A DNA stretch of 64,000 nucleotides. Origin: Collinsella tanakaei. Its GTDB lineage: Bacteria > Actinomycetota > Coriobacteriia > Coriobacteriales > Coriobacteriaceae. The position numbers and the translations under genes are program-made. Below are positions 8,195 through 16,303 of this stretch, piece by piece; positions within the stretch are counted from its first letter, which is position 1; every line of letters starts with the position of its first letter. The notes below the pieces were generated by a model. It did no database searches. It had not been told where the DNA came from and saw nothing but the letters and a program-made list of their open reading frames with translations. Location of the stretch: contig NZ_JACJKB010000003.1 of NCBI RefSeq assembly GCF_016900375.1, positions 1 to 64,000 on the forward strand, written 5' to 3'.

Positions 8195-8941
8195 TCAACG
8201 CTTTCGAACGGGATGACGAATCACCGTGCGCAGCTTCTCAGGTTTGGTGCGACGCGGGTCTCCGAGGTAGATCTCGTGGTGCAGGCGCACGACCGGCACG
8301 GCACCATCCGCATCGAGCGCTGCAAGCAAGGCCCCGGCATCGAACGTCGCCGTCGCCCGATGCCCCTCGGGCGACTCCCCGCCCGCAACGATATCCGTCG
8401 CAAACCCCTGCTTCGCGATGAACGCGGTAAGTGCGGCGACGGTTGCCGGTTCGTCATCGTAGGGGCCCCGGTGCATCACCTGCGCACACGGTCCCTCGGC
8501 AAAACGGACGAGCCGGAGCTTCCCAGATGCAAGCTCGTCGGCAAGCGCGGGCTTCTTCGCGGCGACCATCTCGAGAAGTCTCGGGGACGACTCGGGCGTC
8601 ACGAAATCCGGCTGACGGATAAGCGAGATCCATGAGAGCGCGCTCTTATCCGCAATCGACGCACCGTCGAAAGCGCCTGCACCGCCCCACCACAGACCCT
8701 CGAGCGGCGGCACGACGTAGTCGAAGTAGCCTTCTGGCTGCCAGTCGCCCATCTTGGACATCTTCACGGCGTAGGAGAACGCGTACAGCAGCTCCAGCGC
8801 ACGGCTATAAGCGCCGCCTTCCTCGTTGGGATCGCCCGTTCCTGCCACGGCGGCGAAGGTCATCGCCGGCACATCGACGAACGACGGCTTGGCCTTGGGC
8901 TGATACAGGTCGCGAAACTCTTTCTTGAAGTCGTAAGCCAT
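8195..8941 (-). CDS. GyrI-like small-molecule-binding domain protein
   Basis: The protein has 248 residues. The region of about 95-245 has the features of GyrI-like/AraC effector-binding domains, including LRLVRFAEGPCAQVMHRGPY, HRATATFDAG and a terminal VVRLHHEIYLGDPRRTKPEK; the N-terminal part (AYDFKKEFRDLYQPKAKPS) is typical of the longer YdhN-like subgroup. Start: ATG at 8941 behind AGGGAGG. A LexA-type palindrome GAACATGTGTTC lies 44 bases upstream, so the gene is probably part of the SOS regulon, as E. coli gyrI (sbmC) is. Its ligand or target is unknown; gyrase binding is only an analogy. Confidence 0.8.
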   Translation of the reverse strand: MAYDFKKEFRDLYQPKAKPSFVDVPAMTFAAVAGTGDPNEEGGAYSRALELLYAFSYAVKMSKMGDWQPEGYFDYVVPPLEGLWWGGAGAFDGASIADKSALSWISLIRQPDFVTPESSPRLLEMVAAKKPALADELASGKLRLVRFAEGPCAQVMHRGPYDDEPATVAALTAFIAKQGFATDIVAGGESPEGHRATATFDAGALLAALDADGAVPVVRLHHEIYLGDPRRTKPEKLRTVIRHPVRKR

Positions 8942-8984
8942 CTCGACCTCCCTGTTCGGGGCCTATTGTCTCCTCACGATAACA

Positions 8985-8996
8985 GAACATGTGTTC
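8985..8996 (-). promoter_or_regulatory. Predicted LexA (SOS) box before the GyrI-like gene
   Basis: GAACATGTGTTC fits GAAC-N4-GTTC, the Gram-positive/actinobacterial LexA site, and matches the sequence before ruvC (32298) in 11 of 12 positions. Confidence 0.6.
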
Positions 8997-9026
8997 GTTT
9001 TCAAGAAGGGATGCCGTACCTTCAGT

Positions 9027-9059
9027 GCGACAAGTTTGAACCTGGCACCATCTTGTCGC
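9027..9059. repeat. REP-like palindrome, copy B
   Basis: GCGACAAG (9027-9034) and CTTGTCGC (9052-9059) enclose TTTGAACCTGGCACCAT. The right arm ends in the first base of the stop codon of the permease gene (TAG, 9061-9059 on the minus strand). Confidence 0.8.
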
Positions 9060-10726
9060 TACCAGCCGAGACCCGGAAGGCCGCGGTGAGCAACCAAGCG
9101 AAGGGCAGTGAGGCCGACGAGCGCGCAGGCGGCAGGAGCGATGAGGTTGATTGCAGCCGACACCGCAGGCCCGAAGACGTCGGCGGCCGTCACCGAGAGG
9201 AATCCGAGACCGAACGACACAAGCACCCCGCCGAGCGACCCCGCCATCACCGGCAGGCCGCGCTTGATGATCTCGGAGGGAGACGTCCAGGCGAAATTGG
9301 GGCGCGCGGCATCGATGGAAAGCGCGACCGAGGCGAAACCGACGAGCATACCCATCGCGCAGACAGCGCTTTGCAGGACGATCAGGGGAGCGATTCCTCC
9401 GACGAGGAGCGCCACGGCCGAAGCCGCCACCGCGGCCCCACCGAGCACGATGTTGGCGAGCAGCTTCGATGCCAGCACGGTTCCGGCTCCCACCGGCGCC
9501 GTGAGCATAAGCCAGTTCGCGCGCGCCTCGAGCGAGACCGAGGGGCCCGCTGTGAGCGACATAGCGCCGCAGAACCCGAATACCCATGGCAGCGCCGCAT
9601 CTATCTGAGCGCGCATTGCCTCTACCGCTTGGGCGTCGAGACGCACGCCGTCGACAACCCCGGAGGAAAGCAGGGCATCCACCCCGAACACGGATGCCGC
9701 GACCGACGCCATCACCATGAGGAGCAGACCCGCGCAGCCGTTCATAGCATAGAAGGGCATGGATCCGATACGGCGCAGCTCCTTACGCGTGAGGGCGAAA
9801 AGCGGGCTTGTCGCCGCCGAAACCTTTACTCTCTTACGACGGCTGCGGGGACCCGATGCGGCCAAGGCGTTCACCGCGGAATAACGGGCGGCAAGGCCCA
9901 GCGTCACCAAAGCCGGGCACGCGAGCGACAGCGCGCAGAAGGCGGCAAGGCCCGTCGCAGACCCGCCAACGACAGCGGCGCCCGCCCATGCCGCAGGCGG
10001 GTACACCGACGAGACCGCCGCGGAGAGCGCGCCCGCCATATCGCCCATCGCCGCGAGAACAGCGACGTCGTCGGCACCGGAAAACGATTCACTGAACGCA
10101 AACGATCCGGCAACCACGCCCACAACAAGCAACGTCGACAGGACAAGCTGGACCACGCCTGCATGACGGAACCTCACGGCGACCGATGTGAGCGCAAGCG
10201 AGACGATCGTGGCCACCGCCGCGGGCGCAAGCGGTGCCAGCACGGACACGACAACCGCCATCGCAACCGCTCCCGGAGCCGGAGATGCCACCAGAAAGTA
10301 CGCCGTGTACAACGGAACCGACAGCAGCACGGAAAGCGCGATACCGAAGCCGTAGAGCGGAGCCGTCCGCACGAGCACCACCGTGCGCACAGGCACCGGC
10401 AGCGCCGTCACGAGATCGTAGTCGCGGCAACCGAAAACCGTACCCGGCGCCTTCACGAACACGAGCGCCACCGCGGCAAGCGAACCCGCGAGCGCGGCGA
10501 GTGCGGGAATTGCCTCCCCCGCTCGCGCGGCGACCATACCGGACCCGAGCGCCCACATATAGGCGGCCGCCATGGCAGCGAGAAGGACAGCGAGCACGCA
10601 GGCGCCGGCGACACGCAGGCGCCCGGACCCGCGCCGTACGCCGAGGCTGTAGAGAAACGCCCCCGCCTGAAGCCGCAGCAGCGTGAGGAGCCCCTGACCT
10701 CCGGAAACGGCAATCACCGCACTCAC
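9059..10726 (-). CDS. ABC-2 type multispan permease
   Basis: The protein has 555 residues and about 12 hydrophobic helices, with a charged cytoplasmic loop near the middle (SGPRSRRKRVKVSAATSP) before a second set. The domain order looks like a tandem ABC-2-type permease, as in bacterial drug or bacteriocin exporters. No catalytic motif is visible. It starts with GTG at 10726, overlapping the TGA of the DUF1648 gene as GTGA, and so belongs to the operon ATPase (11063) - DUF1648 (10723) - permease. It should form the membrane channel for the ATPase; the substrate is unknown. Confidence 0.78.
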   Translation of the reverse strand: MSAVIAVSGGQGLLTLLRLQAGAFLYSLGVRRGSGRLRVAGACVLAVLLAAMAAAYMWALGSGMVAARAGEAIPALAALAGSLAAVALVFVKAPGTVFGCRDYDLVTALPVPVRTVVLVRTAPLYGFGIALSVLLSVPLYTAYFLVASPAPGAVAMAVVVSVLAPLAPAAVATIVSLALTSVAVRFRHAGVVQLVLSTLLVVGVVAGSFAFSESFSGADDVAVLAAMGDMAGALSAAVSSVYPPAAWAGAAVVGGSATGLAAFCALSLACPALVTLGLAARYSAVNALAASGPRSRRKRVKVSAATSPLFALTRKELRRIGSMPFYAMNGCAGLLLMVMASVAASVFGVDALLSSGVVDGVRLDAQAVEAMRAQIDAALPWVFGFCGAMSLTAGPSVSLEARANWLMLTAPVGAGTVLASKLLANIVLGGAAVAASAVALLVGGIAPLIVLQSAVCAMGMLVGFASVALSIDAARPNFAWTSPSEIIKRGLPVMAGSLGGVLVSFGLGFLSVTAADVFGPAVSAAINLIAPAACALVGLTALRLVAHRGLPGLGW

Positions 10727-11031
10727 CTCGTCCCCAACAAGACGATGATGACAACCGCTATGAGCGCAATGGCAGGCGTGATGTAGTACATGGCGATGCG
10801 GCCCTCTCCCCTGCCCGCGAGCCTCGCCGACACGAGGAGGTTAATCGCCACGCAGGCGACGGGTACGCCGAACACCACGGCGTCGCGTGGCCAGTAGGAG
10901 CTCACCTCGCCCGTGAGGCTCCACTGCATGGGAACCTGGTCGGGCAGGAATCCGCGGGCTGCGAGGAGCACGGCGAGGGTGAGCGCACACAGGGCGGTAC
11001 TCGCAACGATATGAGTTTTGGCCGACTTCAT
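10723..11031 (-). CDS. DUF1648-domain membrane protein
   Basis: The protein has 102 residues with three hydrophobic helices. The DUF1648 signature lies after the first helix: LPDQVPMQWSLTGEVSSYW, equivalent to the SdpI/YhdP-like motif PxxxPxHWxxxGxxD. ATG 11031 has AAGGAG upstream. The gene sits between the ABC ATPase and the permease and overlaps the latter by 4 bp. In sporulation-delay systems SdpI-type proteins give immunity; here the small size and position suggest an accessory subunit of the exporter. Confidence 0.75.
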   Translation of the reverse strand: MKSAKTHIVASTALCALTLAVLLAARGFLPDQVPMQWSLTGEVSSYWPRDAVVFGVPVACVAINLLVSARLAGRGEGRIAMYYITPAIALIAVVIIVLLGTR

Positions 11032-11062
11032 GATGACTTCTCCTTATCTTGATCGCAGGTAA

Positions 11063-11812
11063 CTAAACGCGAGGTGCGTCCGCGACATCGGAGCCATTCT
11101 CGACAAGCTCCAAGAACACGTCCTCGAGTGACGCCGAGCCGCGTACCTCATCGGTGGGACCGAAGGCGACAAGCTCGCCGTGTCGAATCACGGCCACGGT
11201 GTCGCAGAGCTTCTCCACGACCTCGAGCACATGGGACGAGAAGAACACCGCGCCGCCGGCGTCTGCGCGCTCGCGCAGGATGACCTTGAGCTCGTGGGAT
11301 GCCGCCGGATCGAGGCCGACGAACGGCTCGTCCAGCACGAGAAGCGTCGGGTCGTGCACCAACGCGCCCACAAGCACGAGTTTCTGACGCATACCGTGAG
11401 AGTAGGCGGACACCGGATCCCCAAGGACGCCGGCAAGCTCCAGGCGCGTCGCGAGTTCGCTTATGCGCTGGCGGCGCATGGCAACGCCCACACCGAAGAT
11501 GTCCGCGATGAGGTCCAGGTACTGCATGCCGGTAAGGAAGTCGTAGACGTCAGGGTTATCCGGCACGTAGGCCATGAGGCGCTTGGCAGCGATCGCGTCG
11601 CGCCACACGTCGTGACCGCAAACCCGCACCGTACCCGATGTGGGAGGCTGCGCACCCACCACCGAACGGATGAGCGTGGTCTTGCCGGCACCGTTATGGC
11701 CGATAAAGCCGCAGATCTCGCCGGGCGCCACCGAAAGTGAAAGGTCGCGTACGGCGATATGACCACCGTACTCCTTCCGATAATGGCTCACTTCAAGGAC
11801 AGATCGTTCCAT
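11063..11812 (-). CDS. ABC transporter ATP-binding protein
   Basis: The protein has 249 residues and a complete nucleotide-binding domain: Walker A GHNGAGKTT (about 38-46), Q-loop region, signature YSHGMRQK (about 137-144; SHG rather than the usual SGG), Walker B LLVLDEP, D-loop GLDP and switch His in SSHVLE. It is most like CcmA/YtrB-type exporters of the drug-2 subfamily. ATG 11812 follows AGGAGG. It is the first gene of the ATPase-DUF1648-permease operon, divergent from a YtrA-type GntR regulator that probably represses it. Confidence 0.88.
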   Translation of the reverse strand: MERSVLEVSHYRKEYGGHIAVRDLSLSVAPGEICGFIGHNGAGKTTLIRSVVGAQPPTSGTVRVCGHDVWRDAIAAKRLMAYVPDNPDVYDFLTGMQYLDLIADIFGVGVAMRRQRISELATRLELAGVLGDPVSAYSHGMRQKLVLVGALVHDPTLLVLDEPFVGLDPAASHELKVILRERADAGGAVFFSSHVLEVVEKLCDTVAVIRHGELVAFGPTDEVRGSASLEDVFLELVENGSDVADAPRV

Positions 11813-11834
11813 GGATGCCTCCTGCCTGCCATTG

Positions 11835-11864
11835 TGTTATCTCTGCTATAGGTCAGATATAACA
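11835..11864. promoter_or_regulatory. Candidate GntR operator between divergent operons
   Basis: TGTTAT (11835-11840) and ATAACA (11859-11864) form an imperfect dyad in an AT-rich 127-bp spacer; GCTATAG recurs at 11845 and again at 11899 beside GTTC-ATATA-GAAC. YtrA-type GntR repressors bind dyads of this kind. No confident -35/-10 pair was found. Confidence 0.45.
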
Positions 11865-11939
11865 GTTGGCGGCATACTACCACTCCTCTGATCTGTTTGC
11901 TATAGTTCATATAGAACAATTTTACGAATCGAGAGCACC

Positions 11940-12317
11940 ATGGTCATAACCGTCGACAAACTCTCGGAGACGCCGCTCTACCTGCAGCTGCGCAACTCCG
12001 TCATAGCCGGCATCGCCGCCGGCGAGCTGCACCCCGGCGACGCCCTGCCCTCCGTGCGCTCGCTCGCCGAGGACCTGGGTATCAACCTGCATACCGTCAA
12101 TAAGGCATACGCAACGCTGCGCGACGAGGGCTACGTCATCATGCTCGGCCGACGCGGCGCCTATGTGGCAGACGTCCCCGCCGATCCGGCCGCTGGTATG
12201 GGTGAGGCGGACCTCACGGAAGCGCTCACTAAACTCGCTACCGAATTCAAGGCGAGTGGCGGCACGCAGGATGCGTTCATCGCCGCCGCAAAGCGTGCAG
12301 CAGCGAACCTGGACTAG
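11940..12317 (+). CDS. GntR-family repressor, YtrA type
   Basis: The protein has 125 residues: a winged helix-turn-helix (about 1-75; YLQLRNSVIAGIAAGEL, LPSVRSLAEDLGINLHTVNK, LRDEGYVIMLGRRGAYV) followed by a short helical tail of about 45 residues, not a large effector domain. That length defines the YtrA subfamily, whose members sit next to the ABC transporters they regulate. ATG 11940 is preceded only by a weak GAGAG. It is followed after 8 bases by the DUF1648/DUF5808 gene, and divergent from the ABC operon, so it likely controls both. Confidence 0.88.
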   Translation: MVITVDKLSETPLYLQLRNSVIAGIAAGELHPGDALPSVRSLAEDLGINLHTVNKAYATLRDEGYVIMLGRRGAYVADVPADPAAGMGEADLTEALTKLATEFKASGGTQDAFIAAAKRAAANLD

Positions 12318-12325
12318 GAGCATAC

Positions 12326-13438
12326 ATGTCACCCCACCTTATCGCGCTGATCACAAACGTGTCGATGGCGCTCATCACCTTCCTCTCCGGCCTGCTCATC
12401 GCCGCGACACCCTGGCTTACCCGCGGGCGCGAGGCCTTCGCGGTGAGCGTGCCCGAGGCCGCGCAGAAAGATCCCCGCATCCATCGGATGCGGCTGGTCT
12501 ACCTCGCCTGCGTCCTCGTGGTCTCGGCCGCGTCCGCCGTCGCAACCCTCGTGCTCTCCTCCACATACCCGATTGCGATGGCGACGGTCGTGTGCGTACC
12601 GGTAGCCGTGGGCTTCGTGCTCATGCTCGTCTTTCGCACGCGCGTGCAGGCGATCAAGCGCGCGGAGGGCTGGCAAACGCGCACGGCACGGCTCGCCGCC
12701 GTCGCCGGCACGGCAGAGGCGAATGCGCCCCGACCGCTTCCGCTGTCCTGGAACCTCCTGTACCTGCCCGTGATTCTGGCGACGCTTGGCCTCACGCTCG
12801 CGCTCTACCCCGCAATGCCCGACCCCGTGCCTGTGCACTTCGACGCCGCGGGCGCGGTCGACGACTACATGGCGAAGGGGTGGCAGGTCGTCGCCATGCC
12901 AATCGCCGTCCAGGCGTTCATGGCGCTCTGTCTCACCGCGTCGCACTGGCAGATACTCAGGAGCCGCAGGCCGACTTCGCCCGAGCACCCCGTCGCCTCC
13001 GCCATCGCCTATGGCATGTTCGCCCGCGCGCAAAGCGCGGCGCTGCTCGTCACGGGCCTCGTGATAACCGCGTCGATCGCGCTTATGCCGCTCGCTTTCG
13101 CCGGCGTCGTCACCTCCGAGCAATCCATCGTCGCGCTCGTCGTCATCATCATCGGCGCCATCATCCCCAATCTCGCCGTCTCACTGTATTACGGACAGGC
13201 TGGATCGAGGCTCCTGCGCCGCATGACCGCCTCGAGTTCGCTCGACTTCGATGACGATGAGCGCTGGAAGCTCGGCGTCTTCTACGTCAACCGCAATGAC
13301 CCCTCCGTCGTGGTGCCCCGGCGTTTCGGCATCGGCTGGGCCATGAACTGGGGCAACCCCAAGGCATGGGGGCTTGCCGCACTGCTCGTCGCGGTAATCG
13401 CGGCCTTCGTCGTGGTGATCGAGGTTCTACTCAAGTAG
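12326..13438 (+). CDS. DUF1648/DUF5808 multispan membrane protein
   Basis: The protein has 370 residues with about eight hydrophobic helices. The DUF1648 motif (MPDPVPVHFDAAGAVDDYM) lies mid-protein at about 168-187. Near the C-terminus a soluble stretch of about 40 residues (DERWKLGVFYVNRNDPSV, ending in WGNPKAW) matches DUF5808, followed by a last helix. TAGGAG of the preceding stop region serves as ribosome site for ATG 12326. Co-transcribed with the GntR repressor. Related proteins are linked to antimicrobial peptide immunity or signal-sensing ABC loci; the role here is unproven. Confidence 0.78.
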   Translation: MSPHLIALITNVSMALITFLSGLLIAATPWLTRGREAFAVSVPEAAQKDPRIHRMRLVYLACVLVVSAASAVATLVLSSTYPIAMATVVCVPVAVGFVLMLVFRTRVQAIKRAEGWQTRTARLAAVAGTAEANAPRPLPLSWNLLYLPVILATLGLTLALYPAMPDPVPVHFDAAGAVDDYMAKGWQVVAMPIAVQAFMALCLTASHWQILRSRRPTSPEHPVASAIAYGMFARAQSAALLVTGLVITASIALMPLAFAGVVTSEQSIVALVVIIIGAIIPNLAVSLYYGQAGSRLLRRMTASSSLDFDDDERWKLGVFYVNRNDPSVVVPRRFGIGWAMNWGNPKAWGLAALLVAVIAAFVVVIEVLLK

Positions 13439-13471
13439 GCGACAAGTTTGTACCTGGCACCATCTTGTCGC
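13439..13471. repeat. REP-like palindrome, copy C
   Basis: GCGACAAG (13439-13446) and CTTGTCGC (13464-13471) flank TTTGTACCTGGCACCAT. It begins on the base after the stop codon of the DUF1648/DUF5808 gene and differs from copy B at one base. Confidence 0.85.
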
Positions 13472-13582
13472 TCAACCGGGACTCTACTGGCGGTCGAGTA
13501 AACTAAACCAGCCGTCGGTTGAGTGCGTGGCCCTCCCGTGAAACGATGGGTCCACCGCACACGTACCCGGAAAGGACCGATC

Positions 13583-14005
13583 ATGACCGCACAGAGCTTC
13601 GGTGCCACCATCGCCGCGCTTCGCAAACAGAAGGGCTTGACGCAGCTCGAACTCGCCCGCCAGATGGGCGTGACCGACAAGGCTGTCTCCAAGTGGGAAC
13701 GAGACCTCTCGTTTCCGGATGTCGCCTCGCTGCCCAAACTGGCGGAACTCCTTGATACCTCTGTCGACGAATTGCTCAAGGTGAAAGGCGCCGCGCAGGA
13801 GGAAGTCCAGGAGGCCCCGGGCACGAAGGTTCCCGTCCTTGTCGAGCTCGTGCTCAAGGCGGTCGCCCTCGCCATGGGCGTCGGCGTCACCGCCCTCACC
13901 ATCATGGACGAGGTCGAGCCGCGCCACGCGCTCTGCCTGCTCGGCATCGGCCTCGCCTGCCTGGCTCTCGTCCAGCTATCCCACACCGACGAGGCACACG
14001 GGTGA
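13583..14005 (+). CDS. XRE-family helix-turn-helix protein with hydrophobic tail
   Basis: The protein has 140 residues. Residues about 5-62 form an XRE helix-turn-helix (LTQLELARQMGVTDKAVSKW). A short acidic linker follows, then two hydrophobic stretches (about 92-110 and 118-132), so it is probably membrane-associated. ATG 13583 has AAAGGA upstream; the longer frame starting at 13523 lacks one. Its TGA stop forms the first bases of REP-like copy D. The same TDKAVSKWE recognition-helix sequence occurs in the HTH-desulfoferrodoxin protein at 14877, but the two differ outside the HTH. Confidence 0.78.
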   Translation: MTAQSFGATIAALRKQKGLTQLELARQMGVTDKAVSKWERDLSFPDVASLPKLAELLDTSVDELLKVKGAAQEEVQEAPGTKVPVLVELVLKAVALAMGVGVTALTIMDEVEPRHALCLLGIGLACLALVQLSHTDEAHG

Positions 14006-14033
14006 CAAGTTTGTACCTGGCACCATCTTGTCA
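14003..14033. repeat. REP-like palindrome, copy D
   Basis: TGACAAG (14003-14009) and CTTGTCA (14027-14033) flank TTTGTACCTGGCACCAT. The left arm contains the TGA stop codon of the XRE gene. Confidence 0.85.
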
Positions 14034-14099
14034 AAACGTTGACGGATTGTAGATTTCCGCCCCCTAGTCTCTTGAAGTGAAGAGAAAGGGAGCGAATCC

Positions 14100-14834
14100 A
14101 TGTTCAACCCGAGCGACTGCACTGCCCCTGCTGGCAACGCGATACCCGACAAGGCCGAACCCAGCGCTGCCACCGGCAAGATGCTTATGGTCGCTATCAC
14201 GCTCGCGGTTATAGCCGCCATCGCAGCGACCATCGCGCTCGGGCCCGCCCTCTGGTCGTTTTTCTCCGACGGAGCATCGCTTCGCACTTGGGTCGACGCG
14301 CAGGGGCCCCTCGCCCCCGCCGCCATGGCAGCGCTCGTTGTAGCGCAGATCGTAATCGCCGTTCTGCCCGGAGAGCCGGTCGAGCTCGCTGCGGGCTACC
14401 TGTTCGGCTTCATCGAGGGCACAGCCATATGCCTTGTCGGAGGCCTCATCGGCACGCTTGCCGTGACCGCGCTCGTCAGAACCTTCGGTATGCGCGTCGT
14501 GCGGACATTCTTCTCGGAAGAAAAGCTCGCAAGCATCTCCTGGCTGCGCGACTCGAAGCGCTTCGAGCTCATCATGTTCATCGTGTTTTTGATTCCCGGC
14601 ACGCCCAAAGACGTGCTTGCCTACGCCGCAGGCCTCAGCACCTGCCCATGGTGGCGTATCGCGGCCATCACCACCGTGGGCAGAATTCCCTCGATCGCGA
14701 CCTCGACGCTTGCCGCCGGCTTCGCATCCGAAGGGTCATGGGTCGCCGCGGGCGTCACGCTGATCGTGACCGGCGTCATCGTCGCCGGCGGCGCGGTCGC
14801 GTACCGCGCCATCAGCCGGTGCGCATCCTGCTGA
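14100..14834 (+). CDS. TVP38/TMEM64 (DedA-like) membrane protein
   Basis: The protein has 244 residues with about six hydrophobic segments. The VTT/SNARE-associated signatures are present: LPGEPVELAAGYLFG (about 90-104) and FLIPGTPKDVLAYAAGL (about 163-179), the two re-entrant loops typical of TVP38 proteins. Members of this superfamily are implicated in lipid flipping/scrambling and membrane homeostasis. ATG 14100 has AAGGGAG eight bases upstream. Stands alone, convergent with the HTH-desulfoferrodoxin gene. Confidence 0.85.
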   Translation: MFNPSDCTAPAGNAIPDKAEPSAATGKMLMVAITLAVIAAIAATIALGPALWSFFSDGASLRTWVDAQGPLAPAAMAALVVAQIVIAVLPGEPVELAAGYLFGFIEGTAICLVGGLIGTLAVTALVRTFGMRVVRTFFSEEKLASISWLRDSKRFELIMFIVFLIPGTPKDVLAYAAGLSTCPWWRIAAITTVGRIPSIATSTLAAGFASEGSWVAAGVTLIVTGVIVAGGAVAYRAISRCASC

Positions 14835-14876
14835 CCTCAGGCGCTCCTCACACCCAAAGCGCCCGGCGCAAAGGCG

Positions 14877-15512
14877 CTACTGCGCGCGCTCCCCCGGGAT
14901 GCTCCCGCGCACGGGTCGCTCGCGCTTCGGCGTGCGCACACGCATCAGACCGTGGCGGTTGCAGTAGGCGTAGATGATGCCGGATGCCCCCATGCGGAAG
15001 CGCGCGGCCGCCTCCTGCTCCGGGTAGAGCTTCTTGAGCATGACGCCATCCATCGTGACGTAGGCGATAAAGCTGATGTAGTGGTCCTTCTGCATGGGAT
15101 GGTCGAGCGTGACGTACCACTCGTCCTCGATGCGCTCCACCGCGATGGCATGGTCGCCGTCCGCATCCTCCGCCTCGCAGGGAACAAGCTGCACGCCGCA
15201 GCACGAAAACGATCCCTCGCCCAGCGCGTGGACCACGTTGCCGCAGATCGGGCACACGTAGAACTTGCAGCGCATGAGGTTTCCCGCCCGGTTGGCGTTC
15301 TGGCGCACATCGCCGGTAAGCAGCTCTGCCACCGAGACACCCAGCGCCGCGGACAGCGGCTCCACGAGCGAGATATCGGGAAGGCCGCGCCCCGACTCCC
15401 ATTTCGATACCGCCTTGTCGGTCACGCCGACGGCCTCGGCAAGCGCGCGCTGCGTAAGGCCGCGCTGCTCGCGCAGGCCCTTGATGGTATCGGCAGTCAG
15501 ATAGGTTGCCAT
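14877..15512 (-). CDS. XRE regulator fused to a desulfoferrodoxin
   Basis: The protein has 211 residues. Residues 10-65 are an XRE helix-turn-helix. Residues 82-112 form a desulforedoxin-type centre I (Cys87-x2-Cys90 ... Cys104-Cys105). Residues 115-190 are a superoxide-reductase centre II with all five iron ligands in place (His121, His138, His144, Cys184, His187). The Glu-Lys pair that normally precedes the first His (EKH) is Gly-Asp here, so catalytic superoxide reduction may be weak. A redox- or superoxide-sensing repressor is the natural inference. ATG 15512 follows AAGGAGG. A separate, HTH-free superoxide reductase lies at 34517. Confidence 0.85.
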   Translation of the reverse strand: MATYLTADTIKGLREQRGLTQRALAEAVGVTDKAVSKWESGRGLPDISLVEPLSAALGVSVAELLTGDVRQNANRAGNLMRCKFYVCPICGNVVHALGEGSFSCCGVQLVPCEAEDADGDHAIAVERIEDEWYVTLDHPMQKDHYISFIAYVTMDGVMLKKLYPEQEAAARFRMGASGIIYAYCNRHGLMRVRTPKRERPVRGSIPGERAQ

Positions 15513-15768
15513 ACAGGTGCCCCTCCTTCGGTTGGCGCCTTGCGCGCCGCATTTCGTTCGTGCCCCAGTATGCCGCCCGCGCAGGCCACGCGCCACCTAC
15601 GGACCGTAGAGTCCGATCGCGCCCCTCGCCCGCCTCCGCACGGCGTCCGCCCGCCGAACATCCATGGCAGATTCCGGGCGCCGCCGCTGCCCTCCGCCGC
15701 GTCGGGTACACTGAGCCTCGAAACCAGCCAAGACCCCCTTCCATCCGCGCACTTCGAAAGGCACCCCT

Positions 15769-16284
15769 ATGAGAATCCGCACCACCCTTGCAATCGGCAT
15801 GCTCGCCACGGCGCTCGCCCTCCCCCTGTCGGGATGCTTCGGCCTCGGCAGCGACGAGGCGGACGACCTTGCCAACGCGATCACCAACGTCGTCGAGAAC
15901 GCGACGCAAGCTGCGGAGCAGCTGCAGGATGTCGAATGGGATAAGCTCAGCCGCGCCGTGGTACGCGACGCCGCCACGGGCGATGTGATCGCCGAGGTCA
16001 CGGACCAACCGACGGTCGAGGCTGCGTTTGCGCCGTTCAGCTCGGAAAACGGGCTGACCCGCAAGCCGAAGGAGCCCGAGGAGTACCTGATCGAGGTCTG
16101 GCAGCCGACGACCGTGAAGCTGGGCCAAGATGCCTCCGACACCGAGGAGATCCAGGTCCTCGAAGTCATCACCTATGAGAATTCAGACGTGGTGACCCTC
16201 ACGGTGACGCCCATCGAGCTCACGCTGCACCTCGATACCGCCGCAGGCTCGGCGGACGCGCTGCGAGCGCTCGCCCAGCAGTAA
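15769..16284 (+). CDS. Predicted lipoprotein of unknown function
   Basis: The protein has 171 residues with a type II signal peptide: MRIRTT, hydrophobic core and lipobox LSGC (Cys23). The mature part begins acidic (SDEADDLANAITNVVENA) and continues as a mixed domain with no recognised family. GAAAGG lies before ATG 15769. Followed after 19 bases by a DUF2200 gene, with which it may be co-transcribed. Confidence 0.75.
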   Translation: MRIRTTLAIGMLATALALPLSGCFGLGSDEADDLANAITNVVENATQAAEQLQDVEWDKLSRAVVRDAATGDVIAEVTDQPTVEAAFAPFSSENGLTRKPKEPEEYLIEVWQPTTVKLGQDASDTEEIQVLEVITYENSDVVTLTVTPIELTLHLDTAAGSADALRALAQQ

Positions 16285-16303
16285 AGCCACGACAGGAGGC
16301 CCC

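Noticed and set aside
8966-10786. 606-codon plus-strand frame over the permease
   Set aside because: Arg/His-rich shadow of a hydrophobic permease on the other strand.
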